DNA of 12,034 bases, from the NCBI GenBank assembly GCA_024691045.1, contig JAILOC010000104.1:1-12034 (forward strand). The letters run 5' to 3'. This stretch comes from Lachnospiraceae bacterium. GTDB taxonomy: Bacteria; Bacillota_A; Clostridia; Lachnospirales; Lachnospiraceae. Made by a program: the position numbers and the translations under genes. Below the pieces are notes generated by a model. The model worked only from the letters and a program-made list of their open reading frames with translations. It made no database searches and was not told the origin of the DNA. Positions within the stretch are counted from its first letter, which is position 1; each line of letters begins with the position of its first letter. Below, piece by piece: positions 1-6,292 of the stretch.

Positions 1-1
1 C

Positions 2-1093
2 ATCAGAAATGTTTCTCCTTTCATCAGGGAAACATTCGAGACCAACGAGATAGACGGCCAGTACTGGAATGAATATGCCGCATGCTATATGTGGGGTGTT
101 CTCGGATTCCTCTACAATCCCGATGTTCTTTCCGAGGAAGAGGTTTCCACATGGAATCTTCTGATCAACGAAGACTACTGCCGTCAGATAACCACCAAGG
201 ATAATGTCCGCGACAGCTATTTTGCAACGCTCGGTGCGATAAAGGGTGATCTGTTCCTCAGTGAGGAATTCCTTAATGACCCCGATTATCAAGACAGGCT
301 CGCAGAGGAGATGAACGACACCTCCGAAGAGACCGTTGCCGAAGCGCTTGAATTCCTTCAGCAGGTCAAGGATAACGTTTATTCCTTCGAGACGGACTCC
401 GGTAAGTCCGACATGGTCACCGGCAAGATCTTTTCAAACCTTCAGTGGTCCGGTGATGCGGTTTACGCAATGGACCAGGCGGAGGAAGAGGATGTTTACC
501 TCGCATACTCCGTTCCCGAGGAGTGTACCAATCTCTGGTTTGACGGATGGGTAATGCTCAAGGGAGACATCGACGGTAATCTCGAAAAGCAGAGAGCATG
601 CGAAGCGTTTGTCAACTTCCTTTCAAGACCTGACAACGCTGTCAGAAATATGTACTACATAGGTTACACTTCATCGATCGCAGGCGGTACCGACGGAGAT
701 CAGATCTTCGAGTACGCGGACTGGTGTTATTCCGCAGAGGATGATGAAGAGGAAGTTGCAGATTACGATATCGGATTTTTCTTCGGAGATGAGGAGAGCG
801 GGGATTATGTTCTCACCGTTCCCGAGGAGCAGACTTATCGCCAGCTCTTTGCCCAGTATCCTCCCAAGGAGGTTACAGACAGAAGTGCGGTCATGAGATA
901 TTTCGACGGTGATGCCAACGCCCGTATCAACAGGATGTGGATCAACGTAAGATGCTACAACATCGGCAAAATAAAAGCTGCCGGATGGGCAGCCATAGTG
1001 CTTGCAGCTGTGCTGATGACAGCCGCAGTCATATATTTCAAGTCAGGTAAAAAGAAGATGAAAGCTATTCGTCGTCCTCCTCAGCCGCAATAA
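2..1093 (+). CDS. PotD-like polyamine ABC transporter substrate-binding protein, 5' end outside the window
   Basis: The frame is open from base 2, so the gene starts upstream; 363 residues are visible. The stretch YMWGVLGFLYNPDVL (from about residue 28), followed by a STWNLL motif, matches the middle of PotD-type spermidine/putrescine binding proteins. Further on, LWFDGWVMLKG, a FVNFLSRPDNA motif and a C-terminal VMRYF...INRMW segment follow the PotD fold order. Such proteins capture polyamines outside the membrane and deliver them to a PotABC importer. After the binding domain there is one hydrophobic helix (about residues 324-344) and a Lys/Arg-rich tail, so the visible part looks anchored by its C-terminus with the tail inside. 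This tail is absent from E. coli PotD. In related Clostridia the protein can be fused to the PotC permease; the missing N-terminus prevents a decision. The ligand is inferred from family only. The last 29 bases overlap a small gene on the other strand. Confidence 0.85.
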   Translation: MRNVSPFIRETFETNEIDGQYWNEYAACYMWGVLGFLYNPDVLSEEEVSTWNLLINEDYCRQITTKDNVRDSYFATLGAIKGDLFLSEEFLNDPDYQDRLAEEMNDTSEETVAEALEFLQQVKDNVYSFETDSGKSDMVTGKIFSNLQWSGDAVYAMDQAEEEDVYLAYSVPEECTNLWFDGWVMLKGDIDGNLEKQRACEAFVNFLSRPDNAVRNMYYIGYTSSIAGGTDGDQIFEYADWCYSAEDDEEEVADYDIGFFFGDEESGDYVLTVPEEQTYRQLFAQYPPKEVTDRSAVMRYFDGDANARINRMWINVRCYNIGKIKAAGWAAIVLAAVLMTAAVIYFKSGKKKMKAIRRPPQPQ

Positions 1094-1190
1094 CACCGCT
1101 GATAACGCTTGTGACAGCGGAGATAACAACGACTGCGGCTATGATGACAAGCAGTCCGCCTGCAAGAACAATGAAAATACCTGAATTCAT
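1065..1190 (-). CDS. 41-residue single-span membrane small protein
   Basis: I do not recognise a named family. The minus strand encodes 41 residues, starting MNSGIFIVLAGG. About 30 hydrophobic or small residues (roughly 5-36) form one long membrane helix, and the protein ends in the acidic tail EEDDE. Three signals support a real gene. AAAAGGAG (minus strand, 1196-1203) lies five bases before the ATG, a promoter sits upstream at 1228-1256, and the composition is a clean membrane helix rather than the mixed residues of a shadow frame. It points at the PotD-like gene and overlaps its last 29 bases, so the two messages are complementary there. Function is unknown. A membrane regulator of the transporter, a small stress protein or a short toxin-like peptide are all possible, and nothing here decides between them. 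Confidence 0.6.
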   Translation of the reverse strand: MNSGIFIVLAGGLLVIIAAVVVISAVTSVISGVIAAEEDDE

Positions 1191-1227
1191 AATTGCTCCT
1201 TTTGGTACGAGTTTTTAACCGTTTATA

Positions 1228-1256
1228 ATTCTATCACGGACGGATAAAAAGTACAA
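1228..1256 (-). promoter_or_regulatory. Sigma-A type promoter for the 41-residue small protein
   Basis: Reading the minus strand, TTGTAC (1251-1256) is followed by exactly 17 bases and then TAGAAT (1228-1233). Transcription would start near 1221, about 30 bases before the ATG at 1190, with the ribosome binding site in between. Spacing and both hexamers fit the vegetative consensus (TTGACA, TATAAT) with two and one mismatches. Confidence 0.6.
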
Positions 1257-1266
1257 CAAAGGCAAT

Positions 1267-1295
1267 TTGCACACGGCCCGGAATATCGATATATA
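1267..1295 (+). promoter_or_regulatory. Possible promoter directly upstream of a terminator
   Basis: TTGCAC (1267-1272), 17 bases, then TATATA (1290-1295) resembles a vegetative promoter on the plus strand. A start near 1302 would run straight into the intrinsic terminator at 1307-1340, giving an RNA of only about 40 bases unless the terminator is bypassed. It may be a chance match in AT-rich DNA or the first promoter of an attenuated tad transcript. The better placed tad promoter is at 1382-1410. Confidence 0.3.
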
Positions 1296-1306
1296 CTGGA
1301 TTTAAG

Positions 1307-1340
1307 AGGCTTCCTCCCTGCTCGGGAGGGAGCCTTTTTT
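1307..1340 (+). terminator. Strong Rho-independent terminator
   Basis: A 12-base left arm (1307-1318) pairs with the right arm (1324-1335) through 11 Watson-Crick pairs and one G-U, closing a five-base loop. Six T bases (1335-1340) end the site. The tract lies on the plus-strand side, so it stops rightward transcription. The nearest upstream plus-strand gene is the PotD-like one, ending 214 bases earlier. It also insulates the tad operon from that message. Confidence 0.88.
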
Positions 1341-1381
1341 ATGCACTTTATACGAAAATCATACAAAACGCACGTTACCTG

Positions 1382-1410
1382 TTGACCTGCAAAATGACGT
1401 GGTGTAAATT
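1382..1410 (+). promoter_or_regulatory. Sigma-A type promoter of the tad operon
   Basis: TTGACC (1382-1387), a 17-base spacer and TAAATT (1405-1410) form a near-consensus vegetative promoter. The expected start is near 1417, giving a leader of about 80 bases before the tadA ATG at 1499. No other gene starts between this site and tadA, and all following genes to 6765 are packed on the same strand without another clear promoter or terminator. Confidence 0.65.
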
Positions 1411-1427
1411 GTAACTCACATCTGTTC

Positions 1428-1468
1428 GGGCAGTTTTGGGACTGCCCTGTTTTCATGCTTAAAAGCAT
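1428..1468 (+). promoter_or_regulatory. Two stem-loops in the tad leader; possible attenuator
   Basis: GGGCAG (1428-1433) and CTGCCC (1442-1447) pair perfectly around an eight-base loop and are followed by TGTTTT, which resembles a weak intrinsic terminator. Just after it, ATGCTT (1455-1460) and AAGCAT (1463-1468) form a second inverted repeat with almost no loop, which could be an operator-like palindrome or a hairpin. Both lie between the promoter and the ribosome binding site of tadA. I could not match the leader to a cyclic-di-GMP or other riboswitch consensus. Confidence 0.4.
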
Positions 1469-1498
1469 CTATAGCGGGCCGTCCGTTTGGGAGTTTAT

Positions 1499-2635
1499 AT
1501 GACGGACACTGTATCGAAAGCCCGCTCGCTTCTTCCTTCCCTTACCGATGAGTACGTAACCGGTAAGGGAAGCGAACTCATCTCATTAAGACGCGGGCTG
1601 ATCACAAAAGAAAAATTTCTGGACGATGCGGGTGCGTTCATCCGCGAAAAGTATAACGAAGGCAGTGACGTTGCGAGTGAGCTTTTGAAAGAATTCGAAG
1701 AATATATCTTCGGCTACTCCAGGATCACACCTCTTCTTGACGACCCCGAGATTTCCGACATTCGCGTTATGGGGCACAGGAATGTCAGGGTCAAGAAGAA
1801 CGGCAGGAGAATGGACTCAGGGGTTTTCTTTTCTTCGGAAAAGGAATACAGACAGTTCATTGACTATATTGCCGCCAAAAACCAGGTAAGCGTATCGAAC
1901 CTGTCGGCGATACAGAGATTTACCGATTCGCTCTCGCATCCCGATTTCATTCTGAGATTTACGGTTTCGATGCCGATAGTCAATACATTCGACGAACCGT
2001 ATCTGTGCATCAGGAAGGTTCCGAAGTCGTTTCCTCTTTTGAAGGATCTGGTCGCAAAGGGAATGATGGACGAAAAATGTGCGAGGATCCTGGCACTCAG
2101 GTTCAGGATGGGCTCCACCCTTATCTGCGGAGGTAATTCATCGGGAAAGACAACTCTCTTAAATGCGCTGAAGGAGACGATTCCCGATGACAGTGCAGTG
2201 ATGATCGTGCAGCAGGCGGATGAGCTTACGACCATGTTCCATCCCGATATGATGTTCCTTCACTCCGTTCCGCCGAGTGCGGAGAGCAGGGCATCATATG
2301 ATCTGGAACATATAAGCATCGCCGGGCTGACAATGGATGTAGATTATTTTATCGTCGGTGAGATCAAAGGCGCCGAGGCACTGTATATCCTGAATGCCGC
2401 GTGCACAGGCCAGATATGTGCGGGAACGATCCATTCGACTTCCGCGATGAGAGCGCCGGATAAGCTGGTTGATTATGCGATGTATGAAAGCAGGTATTCG
2501 AGAAATGAACTGATGAGGATGATGGATTGCTTTAAGACACTCATCTTTATGAAGGACTACAAGGTAGCAAATGTATATGCATGTAAAGGCTGGAATGAAG
2601 AAAGGAGGGAACTTGATTATGAACGTCTGCTTTAG
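1499..2635 (+). CDS. tadA: TadA/CpaF-type pilus assembly ATPase
   Basis: This is the secretion/assembly ATPase of a Tad pilus, a cytoplasmic hexamer that drives pilin addition (family knowledge). The 378 residues show the CpaF order: an N-terminal domain with the motif DPEISDIRVMG, a linker ending in the IRK element, then the P-loop GGNSSGKT (211-218, catalytic Lys217). The Walker B region VDYFIVGEIKGAEAL follows, with Asp282 and Glu288, and then the TIHS box with His312. It is short for the family (often 420-500), mainly at the N-terminus. A TTG start at 1487 is possible, but it overlaps the ribosome binding site GGGAG (1489-1493), which is correctly placed for the ATG at 1499, so the ATG was chosen. 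tadB begins 17 bases before its stop. It is the first gene of the operon. Confidence 0.9.
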   Translation: MTDTVSKARSLLPSLTDEYVTGKGSELISLRRGLITKEKFLDDAGAFIREKYNEGSDVASELLKEFEEYIFGYSRITPLLDDPEISDIRVMGHRNVRVKKNGRRMDSGVFFSSEKEYRQFIDYIAAKNQVSVSNLSAIQRFTDSLSHPDFILRFTVSMPIVNTFDEPYLCIRKVPKSFPLLKDLVAKGMMDEKCARILALRFRMGSTLICGGNSSGKTTLLNALKETIPDDSAVMIVQQADELTTMFHPDMMFLHSVPPSAESRASYDLEHISIAGLTMDVDYFIVGEIKGAEALYILNAACTGQICAGTIHSTSAMRAPDKLVDYAMYESRYSRNELMRMMDCFKTLIFMKDYKVANVYACKGWNEERRELDYERLL

Positions 2636-3560
2636 CGCATCGTTATTTACACTTCTGCTGGCGGGATTTTACGGCCTTATGGAGGGGATGGGGACAGGTG
2701 AGGAATTAAAAAAGAAGGCGACGCTGTTAAGCAGGCGCCTTGATGAAAAGGGCAGGGAGAACGCACTCAGGAAAAGGGAAGCAATCAGGATGAGAGCGGA
2801 CCGTGATGGAATGTGGGCACGGATCGACAGGGCACTTGTTTACAGCTGCATCGTAAGATACCTTCCCGGGATAACTACGGAGAAGTTCATAGCTTTCGTC
2901 TGTGCCGTCTGTGCGTTCGTATTCATTTCGGCGGGAATTGCATTCGGGATCATCACAGGCATTGTCTGCACAGCAGTTTTTCTTTTTGCGGTATATGCAT
3001 GTGTAAGGGTTCTTGAGATATATAACCTGAGAAGAACGGGAGGCGACCTTCCGAGGCTTTTGGATCTCCTCGGCTCGTATGCCGCATCCGGCGCCGTGTA
3101 CTCGAATATATTCGGGCAGATAAGCATATATATGAATGAGCCGCTCAGGACGGTTTTCGATGAATGCGGTGCGGAGGGGAGACTGAGCGGGGATATATCG
3201 CTTGCACTGCTTACCATGGCCGACAAGATCGAACATCCGCAGTTCAAACAGCTGATACGGAATATGGAGATCACATCAAGGCACAGTGAGGATATTGCCG
3301 GACTGGTAAATGATACGAGAAGAAGTCTACGTGATTATCTCAAGGAAAGCTCCGACAGAAAAGCCATGCTCAGGGAATCGGCGATCAACATGGTGCTCCT
3401 TCTGATCATGAGCTATGTGGTCATTGCGATCTCTGCGAAGCTTTCAGAGACACAGGTAAGTACGGTGATCTTCGCCAGCATCCCGGGCAGGGTGACACTC
3501 GGCGTTCTCGGAGCGGTGCTGATGATGTATTTTGCACAGGCCGCATCTTTGTATAAGTGA
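2619..3560 (+). CDS. tadB: TadB-like Tad pilus platform membrane protein
   Basis: Protein of 313 residues of the type II secretion F (GspF) superfamily, expected to form the inner membrane platform together with TadC. A hydrophobic segment lies at the N-terminus (about 3-20). A basic, charged cytoplasmic stretch follows, then a hydrophobic pair around residues 85-130. The soluble T2SSF domain contains a GGDLPRLLDLL motif and an EHPQFKQLIRNMEI helix, and two spans lie at the C-terminus. That order (N-terminal spans, cytoplasmic T2SSF domain, C-terminal spans) is the TadB pattern. Two earlier in-frame ATGs exist (2571 and 2595). The strong AAAGGAGGG at 2601-2609 is nine bases before the ATG at 2619, so that start is used. 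It overlaps tadA by 17 bases, suggesting coupled translation. Confidence 0.88.
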   Translation: MNVCFSASLFTLLLAGFYGLMEGMGTGEELKKKATLLSRRLDEKGRENALRKREAIRMRADRDGMWARIDRALVYSCIVRYLPGITTEKFIAFVCAVCAFVFISAGIAFGIITGIVCTAVFLFAVYACVRVLEIYNLRRTGGDLPRLLDLLGSYAASGAVYSNIFGQISIYMNEPLRTVFDECGAEGRLSGDISLALLTMADKIEHPQFKQLIRNMEITSRHSEDIAGLVNDTRRSLRDYLKESSDRKAMLRESAINMVLLLIMSYVVIAISAKLSETQVSTVIFASIPGRVTLGVLGAVLMMYFAQAASLYK

Positions 3561-3568
3561 GGTTTTGT

Positions 3569-4408
3569 ATGGTTCCAAATAAGTATTACGCATATATCGC
3601 CATGGCGATGATGATGCTCTGCAGTATTTTGTCGGGTGCGGTCGTCTGCATTGTGATGGATCCCGAAATCAGCAGAGTGATCGCCGCCGGAGCGGAATTT
3701 GCCGGGATGATAAGAAAAAAGCAGAAGCAGACTGCCGTATATATCAAGCTGGATGGATGGCTCAGAAAAAACGGAGCGGGATTTCATCTCGGAAAGCGTA
3801 TCGATCCGGGAGGCTTTGTTTCAATATGTGTTCTTCTGGGCACTGCGGGATTTATTGCGGGAAACAGGATTTCGGCCGGGAGCGGGCTTGTTCTCGGAGC
3901 GGGACTGGGATTATTGCTGCCGCTTCTTATGCCCGCACTTAACAGAAGCGATAACCGCAGGATGCTTCATGATATAAGACTTATCTATCATTCGATGGGA
4001 GTGCAGATGAAGAGCGGTGTGTATGTGACCGAAGCACTCGCCGAATGCTCCGCTTCTGTGGAGAATATCAGACTGAGGAGTGCGCTGTCCGGATTTTACG
4101 CGGATGTGATCATGAAATCCGATATATATGCGGCGCTGGAAAAATTCAGATCGTCATTTGATGACAGATATATCGATTCACTTTGTATGACTGTGGTGCA
4201 GGCCCTTGAGTCGGGACAGGCTCTCGACCTTCTGAAGGATCTGGCGGAGCAGGCATCTGATATGGAAAATGAAATATTTGCCGCGAGGAAGGCATCGCTG
4301 GACAGACTTCTTACGCTCAGCCAGCTCATGGTGCTCGGTGCGGTACTCGGTACGGCACTTTACACATGCATCATGTATATGATGAGCAGGGCTGTGGGAT
4401 TCAGATAA
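3569..4408 (+). CDS. tadC: TadC-like Tad pilus platform membrane protein
   Basis: A second T2SSF-type membrane protein, 279 residues, partner of TadB in the assembly platform. Membrane segments lie at about 6-28, 84-103, 107-125 and 250-273. Between the last two is the soluble T2SSF domain, with a YHSMGVQMKSGVYVTEAL motif typical of these proteins (small residues flanking a conserved Gly) and a SLCMTVVQALESGQAL motif. A GTG start at 3557 overlaps the tadB stop but has no ribosome binding site. GAGG (3559-3562) is six bases before the ATG at 3569, which I prefer. The gap to tadB is eight bases. The short second domain and position after tadB make TadC the best name. Which of the two platform proteins is which rests on order and topology. 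Confidence 0.86.
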   Translation: MVPNKYYAYIAMAMMMLCSILSGAVVCIVMDPEISRVIAAGAEFAGMIRKKQKQTAVYIKLDGWLRKNGAGFHLGKRIDPGGFVSICVLLGTAGFIAGNRISAGSGLVLGAGLGLLLPLLMPALNRSDNRRMLHDIRLIYHSMGVQMKSGVYVTEALAECSASVENIRLRSALSGFYADVIMKSDIYAALEKFRSSFDDRYIDSLCMTVVQALESGQALDLLKDLAEQASDMENEIFAARKASLDRLLTLSQLMVLGAVLGTALYTCIMYMMSRAVGFR

Positions 4409-4424
4409 AAGAGAGGAGAAAGTA

Positions 4425-4661
4425 ATGAACGAAAAAAGCATTTGGAAAATGATAACCGATAACGCTAAAGACAGAGAGGAGGGACTCGACGGAATTCTTG
4501 TAACGATAGGACTGTGCATAATAGCACTTCTTCTGTGTGTGGTAATGAAGGATTCGCTGACGGAATTCATCAGGACGATAGTATCTGCGATGACCGACAG
4601 TGCAAAGAGCATACTGAGCACTCCCGGAGCTTTCGGGCTTCCGACACTGAGGTTCATATGA
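4425..4661 (+). CDS. Small Flp-like pilin candidate
   Basis: A 78-residue protein with a charged N-terminus of about 20 residues ending in DREEG (Gly20). One hydrophobic helix (about 24-41) and a short amphipathic tail follow. Size, layout and place between the platform genes and the TadE-like genes fit a Flp-type major pilin processed by the prepilin peptidase. Canonical Flp is cut after Gly and has Glu-Tyr at +5/+6. Here the residues after Gly20 are LDGIL, without that pair, so cleavage is uncertain and it may be a membrane component rather than a pilin. GAGAGGAG (4411-4418) is six bases from the ATG, one of the best ribosome binding sites in the operon, which fits a major subunit. Its stop overlaps the next start (ATGA). 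Confidence 0.62.
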   Translation: MNEKSIWKMITDNAKDREEGLDGILVTIGLCIIALLLCVVMKDSLTEFIRTIVSAMTDSAKSILSTPGAFGLPTLRFI

Positions 4662-5026
4662 TGAAGCTTTTGAGATGCAACCGCGGAAGTATCGGTGATG
4701 TGATGCCGATGGGTTTGTTTGTCATCTGCATTGCTTTTGTTTTTGTTTCTTTTGCGGAATGCGTCTGCATAGTGAATGTAAAGAGCAGTGTATCGCAGAT
4801 ATCGAGGCGATATATCCTGAGAATGGAAACGGTCGGGTATCTGAGCCATGAGGATGCCGACGGTCTTGTATCGGAACTGTCGGATGCGGGGCTTCGGGAT
4901 ATATCACTCGGAAATACCGACACATCCGAGGTCGGATACGGAAATCCGGTCAGGCTGGAGATTAAAGGCGTTACGGAGGGCGGATATGAGATCGCGGAAT
5001 ACAGGACATCCACAGCCAAGTATTAG
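4658..5026 (+). CDS. TadE-like (possibly DUF4320) pseudopilin candidate
   Basis: 122 residues. A short basic N-terminus (MMKLLRCNRG) leads into one hydrophobic span (about residues 15-34). Then comes a helix with VKSSVSQISRRYILRMETVGYL and a small beta-rich domain to the C-terminus. Clostridial tad loci often carry such one-span proteins, and the shape is close to what I recall of DUF4320, but I cannot confirm it. The RGSIGD stretch resembles a prepilin cleavage region (cut after Gly10), but the acidic residue is at +4 rather than +5. The start is an ATGATG doublet. I take the first, which shares the A of ATGA with the stop of the previous gene; TGAGG (4648-4652) serves either. Likely minor pilin or pilus-base component. 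Confidence 0.55.
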   Translation: MMKLLRCNRGSIGDVMPMGLFVICIAFVFVSFAECVCIVNVKSSVSQISRRYILRMETVGYLSHEDADGLVSELSDAGLRDISLGNTDTSEVGYGNPVRLEIKGVTEGGYEIAEYRTSTAKY

Positions 5027-5594
5027 AAGATGCTTTTCGGGGAGAGAGTATGGGCAGGCCGAATATGTCATTGGTATGTATGCCCTTCTGTTTGTGCTCG
5101 TTATGGCAATGGCGGGACTTCAGATACTTCAGTATAAGGCTGATTCCGATATAGCCGAGGATGCTCTTGCCGCGTCATGTCTTGCTGCGCTTGATGTGGA
5201 TCCGTACAGGTACGGTCTTGACCATAGCCTTGTAATTGATGATCCGGCCCGCGCAAGAGAGGTATTTGAAAATGCATTGATGGAAAACATGGGACTTGGC
5301 GCGGATATGAATCCTTCGGGTGAAGGGATCACATATCTTGCCGGAAAAGTAGATATTGATGATTTCAGGATCTATCTTGTGGAAGGAGACAGCGTTACCG
5401 AATATGCGGTATCGGAAAACGGGATCACCGAATCAGCCGGATTATACGGAAATGTCAATACTCCGTCCGGTCTTTCGGTCAGGTCGGCAGGCGCGTATGC
5501 GAAGATCTCATTTGATGCGGAGGGAATCTTCGGTGTAAGGATCAGGGCATGCAAGGAGGCGTATGCCGAGATGCTGGGAAGGCCGGACATTTGA
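4986..5594 (+). CDS. TadE/TadF-like pseudopilin with large extracellular domain
   Basis: 202 residues in a third frame. A basic N-terminus (about 1-20) ends in EYGQAEYVIGMY, followed by a hydrophobic span (about 28-46) and an ectodomain of about 150 residues (containing YLAGKVDIDDFRIYL). The Gly-Gln-Ala-Glu-Tyr stretch before the span resembles TadE and Flp signals, with Glu at +3 instead of +5 if cut after Gly23. No ATG, GTG or TTG lies between the upstream gene's stop and the hydrophobic span. The first in-frame ATG after that stop (5076) is inside the helix. The start at 4986 has GGAGGG (4975-4980) five bases before it and would overlap the preceding gene by 41 bases, so I chose it. Minor pilin or adhesin-like role is inferred. 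Confidence 0.6.
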   Translation: MRSRNTGHPQPSIRRCFSGREYGQAEYVIGMYALLFVLVMAMAGLQILQYKADSDIAEDALAASCLAALDVDPYRYGLDHSLVIDDPARAREVFENALMENMGLGADMNPSGEGITYLAGKVDIDDFRIYLVEGDSVTEYAVSENGITESAGLYGNVNTPSGLSVRSAGAYAKISFDAEGIFGVRIRACKEAYAEMLGRPDI

Positions 5595-5615
5595 TGAACA
5601 CAAAAGGATAATAAT

Positions 5616-6272
5616 ATGAGAAAAGAAAACGGAAATAACAGTGAAATGAAAAAGATAAGGTTTGGGATTTTTGTTGCCGCTCTTATAACGGCAGCGGGAG
5701 TTTTTGCGGTGATGACATATCTTCAGAGGCAGGCACTGTCTGATTTTGAAAAAAGGGAAGTGTACGTTGCGGCCTCCGATATTCCGAGAGGCGTTATCCT
5801 TGATGAGACAAATTACAGTGAGTATATGATACAAAAGAGCGTGGATGCGCAGTGTGTTCCGGACAGCGTCATACTTGATATCCGGACAGCGGCCGGTCTT
5901 TCTCCGGCCTATGATATAAGCAAAGGAACGCTTCTTACGGACAGCATGTTCATCTCTCCTGAAACGGCTCTTTCGGAAATGAAGGACCCTGTCATAGCCG
6001 GCTTTAAGACGGATGATCTTTCGAAAGCGGTAAGCGGCATACTCAGAGCCGGTGACCGCATAGATATATATTCCGAAGATCCCGAAACGGGAAGGGGAAT
6101 CCTTTTGTGTGAGAACGTATATGTGGAGAGCAGCTATGACGGATACGGAAACACGGTATCTTATGAAAAGCCGGCGGTGATGTTCAACATATATCTGGAA
6201 AGCAGTGATACGGCGGGTTTTTACGAAGGGCTTATGTCAGGAAGGCTGTACGTGGTAAGAAGGTGCGAATGA
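5616..6272 (+). CDS. cpaB: CpaB/RcpC-like SAF-domain pilus protein
   Basis: 218 residues. A short charged N-terminus is followed by one membrane helix (about 15-36). A SAF domain comes next (about 47-110), with REVYVAASDIPRGVIL and YDISKGTLLTDSMF, the two hallmarks of the family. A C-terminal domain carries the motif GILRAGDRIDIYSED (about 145-160). CpaB/RcpC proteins sit outside the membrane in Tad systems and are thought to guide or glycan-anchor the pilus. In diderms they contact the secretin, which a monoderm would lack. The start has AAAGGA (5603-5608) seven bases upstream; a second ATG at 5646 is possible. Its stop overlaps the first codon of a tiny reading frame (ATGA at 6269). Confidence 0.8.
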   Translation: MRKENGNNSEMKKIRFGIFVAALITAAGVFAVMTYLQRQALSDFEKREVYVAASDIPRGVILDETNYSEYMIQKSVDAQCVPDSVILDIRTAAGLSPAYDISKGTLLTDSMFISPETALSEMKDPVIAGFKTDDLSKAVSGILRAGDRIDIYSEDPETGRGILLCENVYVESSYDGYGNTVSYEKPAVMFNIYLESSDTAGFYEGLMSGRLYVVRRCE

Positions 6273-6292
6273 TGCATAAAACGCGCTTATGA
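6269..6292 (+). CDS. Seven-codon mini-ORF bridging cpaB and tadV
   Basis: ATG at 6269 opens the peptide MMHKTRL and stops at 6290-6292. It overlaps the cpaB stop with ATGA, and its own stop overlaps the tadV start with another ATGA. AAGAAGG (6257-6263) lies just upstream. tadV itself has no visible ribosome binding site, so a relay of ribosomes through this mini-ORF would explain how tadV is translated. No product function is claimed; the peptide may not accumulate. Confidence 0.35.
   Translation: MMHKTRL

Noticed and set aside
336..554. 72-codon plus-strand ORF within the PotD-like gene
   Set aside because: Arg/Ser/Pro-rich out-of-frame translation inside a well-matched binding protein.
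1223..1468. 81-codon minus-strand ORF across the intergenic region
   Set aside because: It runs through the terminator and both promoter elements, has no ribosome binding site and a Cys/Arg-rich composition typical of chance frames.
1487..1498. TTG start adding four residues to TadA
   Set aside because: The TTG overlaps the GGGAG ribosome binding site, which is correctly spaced for the ATG at 1499.
1410..1498. Cyclic-di-GMP riboswitch upstream of the pilus operon
   Set aside because: The leader is only about 80 bases and lacks the conserved GEMM core that I could look for by eye.
2727..3274. Minus-strand ORFs of 169 and 144 codons inside tadB
   Set aside because: They lie opposite a well-supported T2SSF gene and show no domain or ribosome binding site.
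4178..4849. 223-codon minus-strand ORF opposite tadC and the pilin-like genes
   Set aside because: Low-complexity Ser/His-rich translation with no recognisable domain; it covers three supported plus-strand genes.
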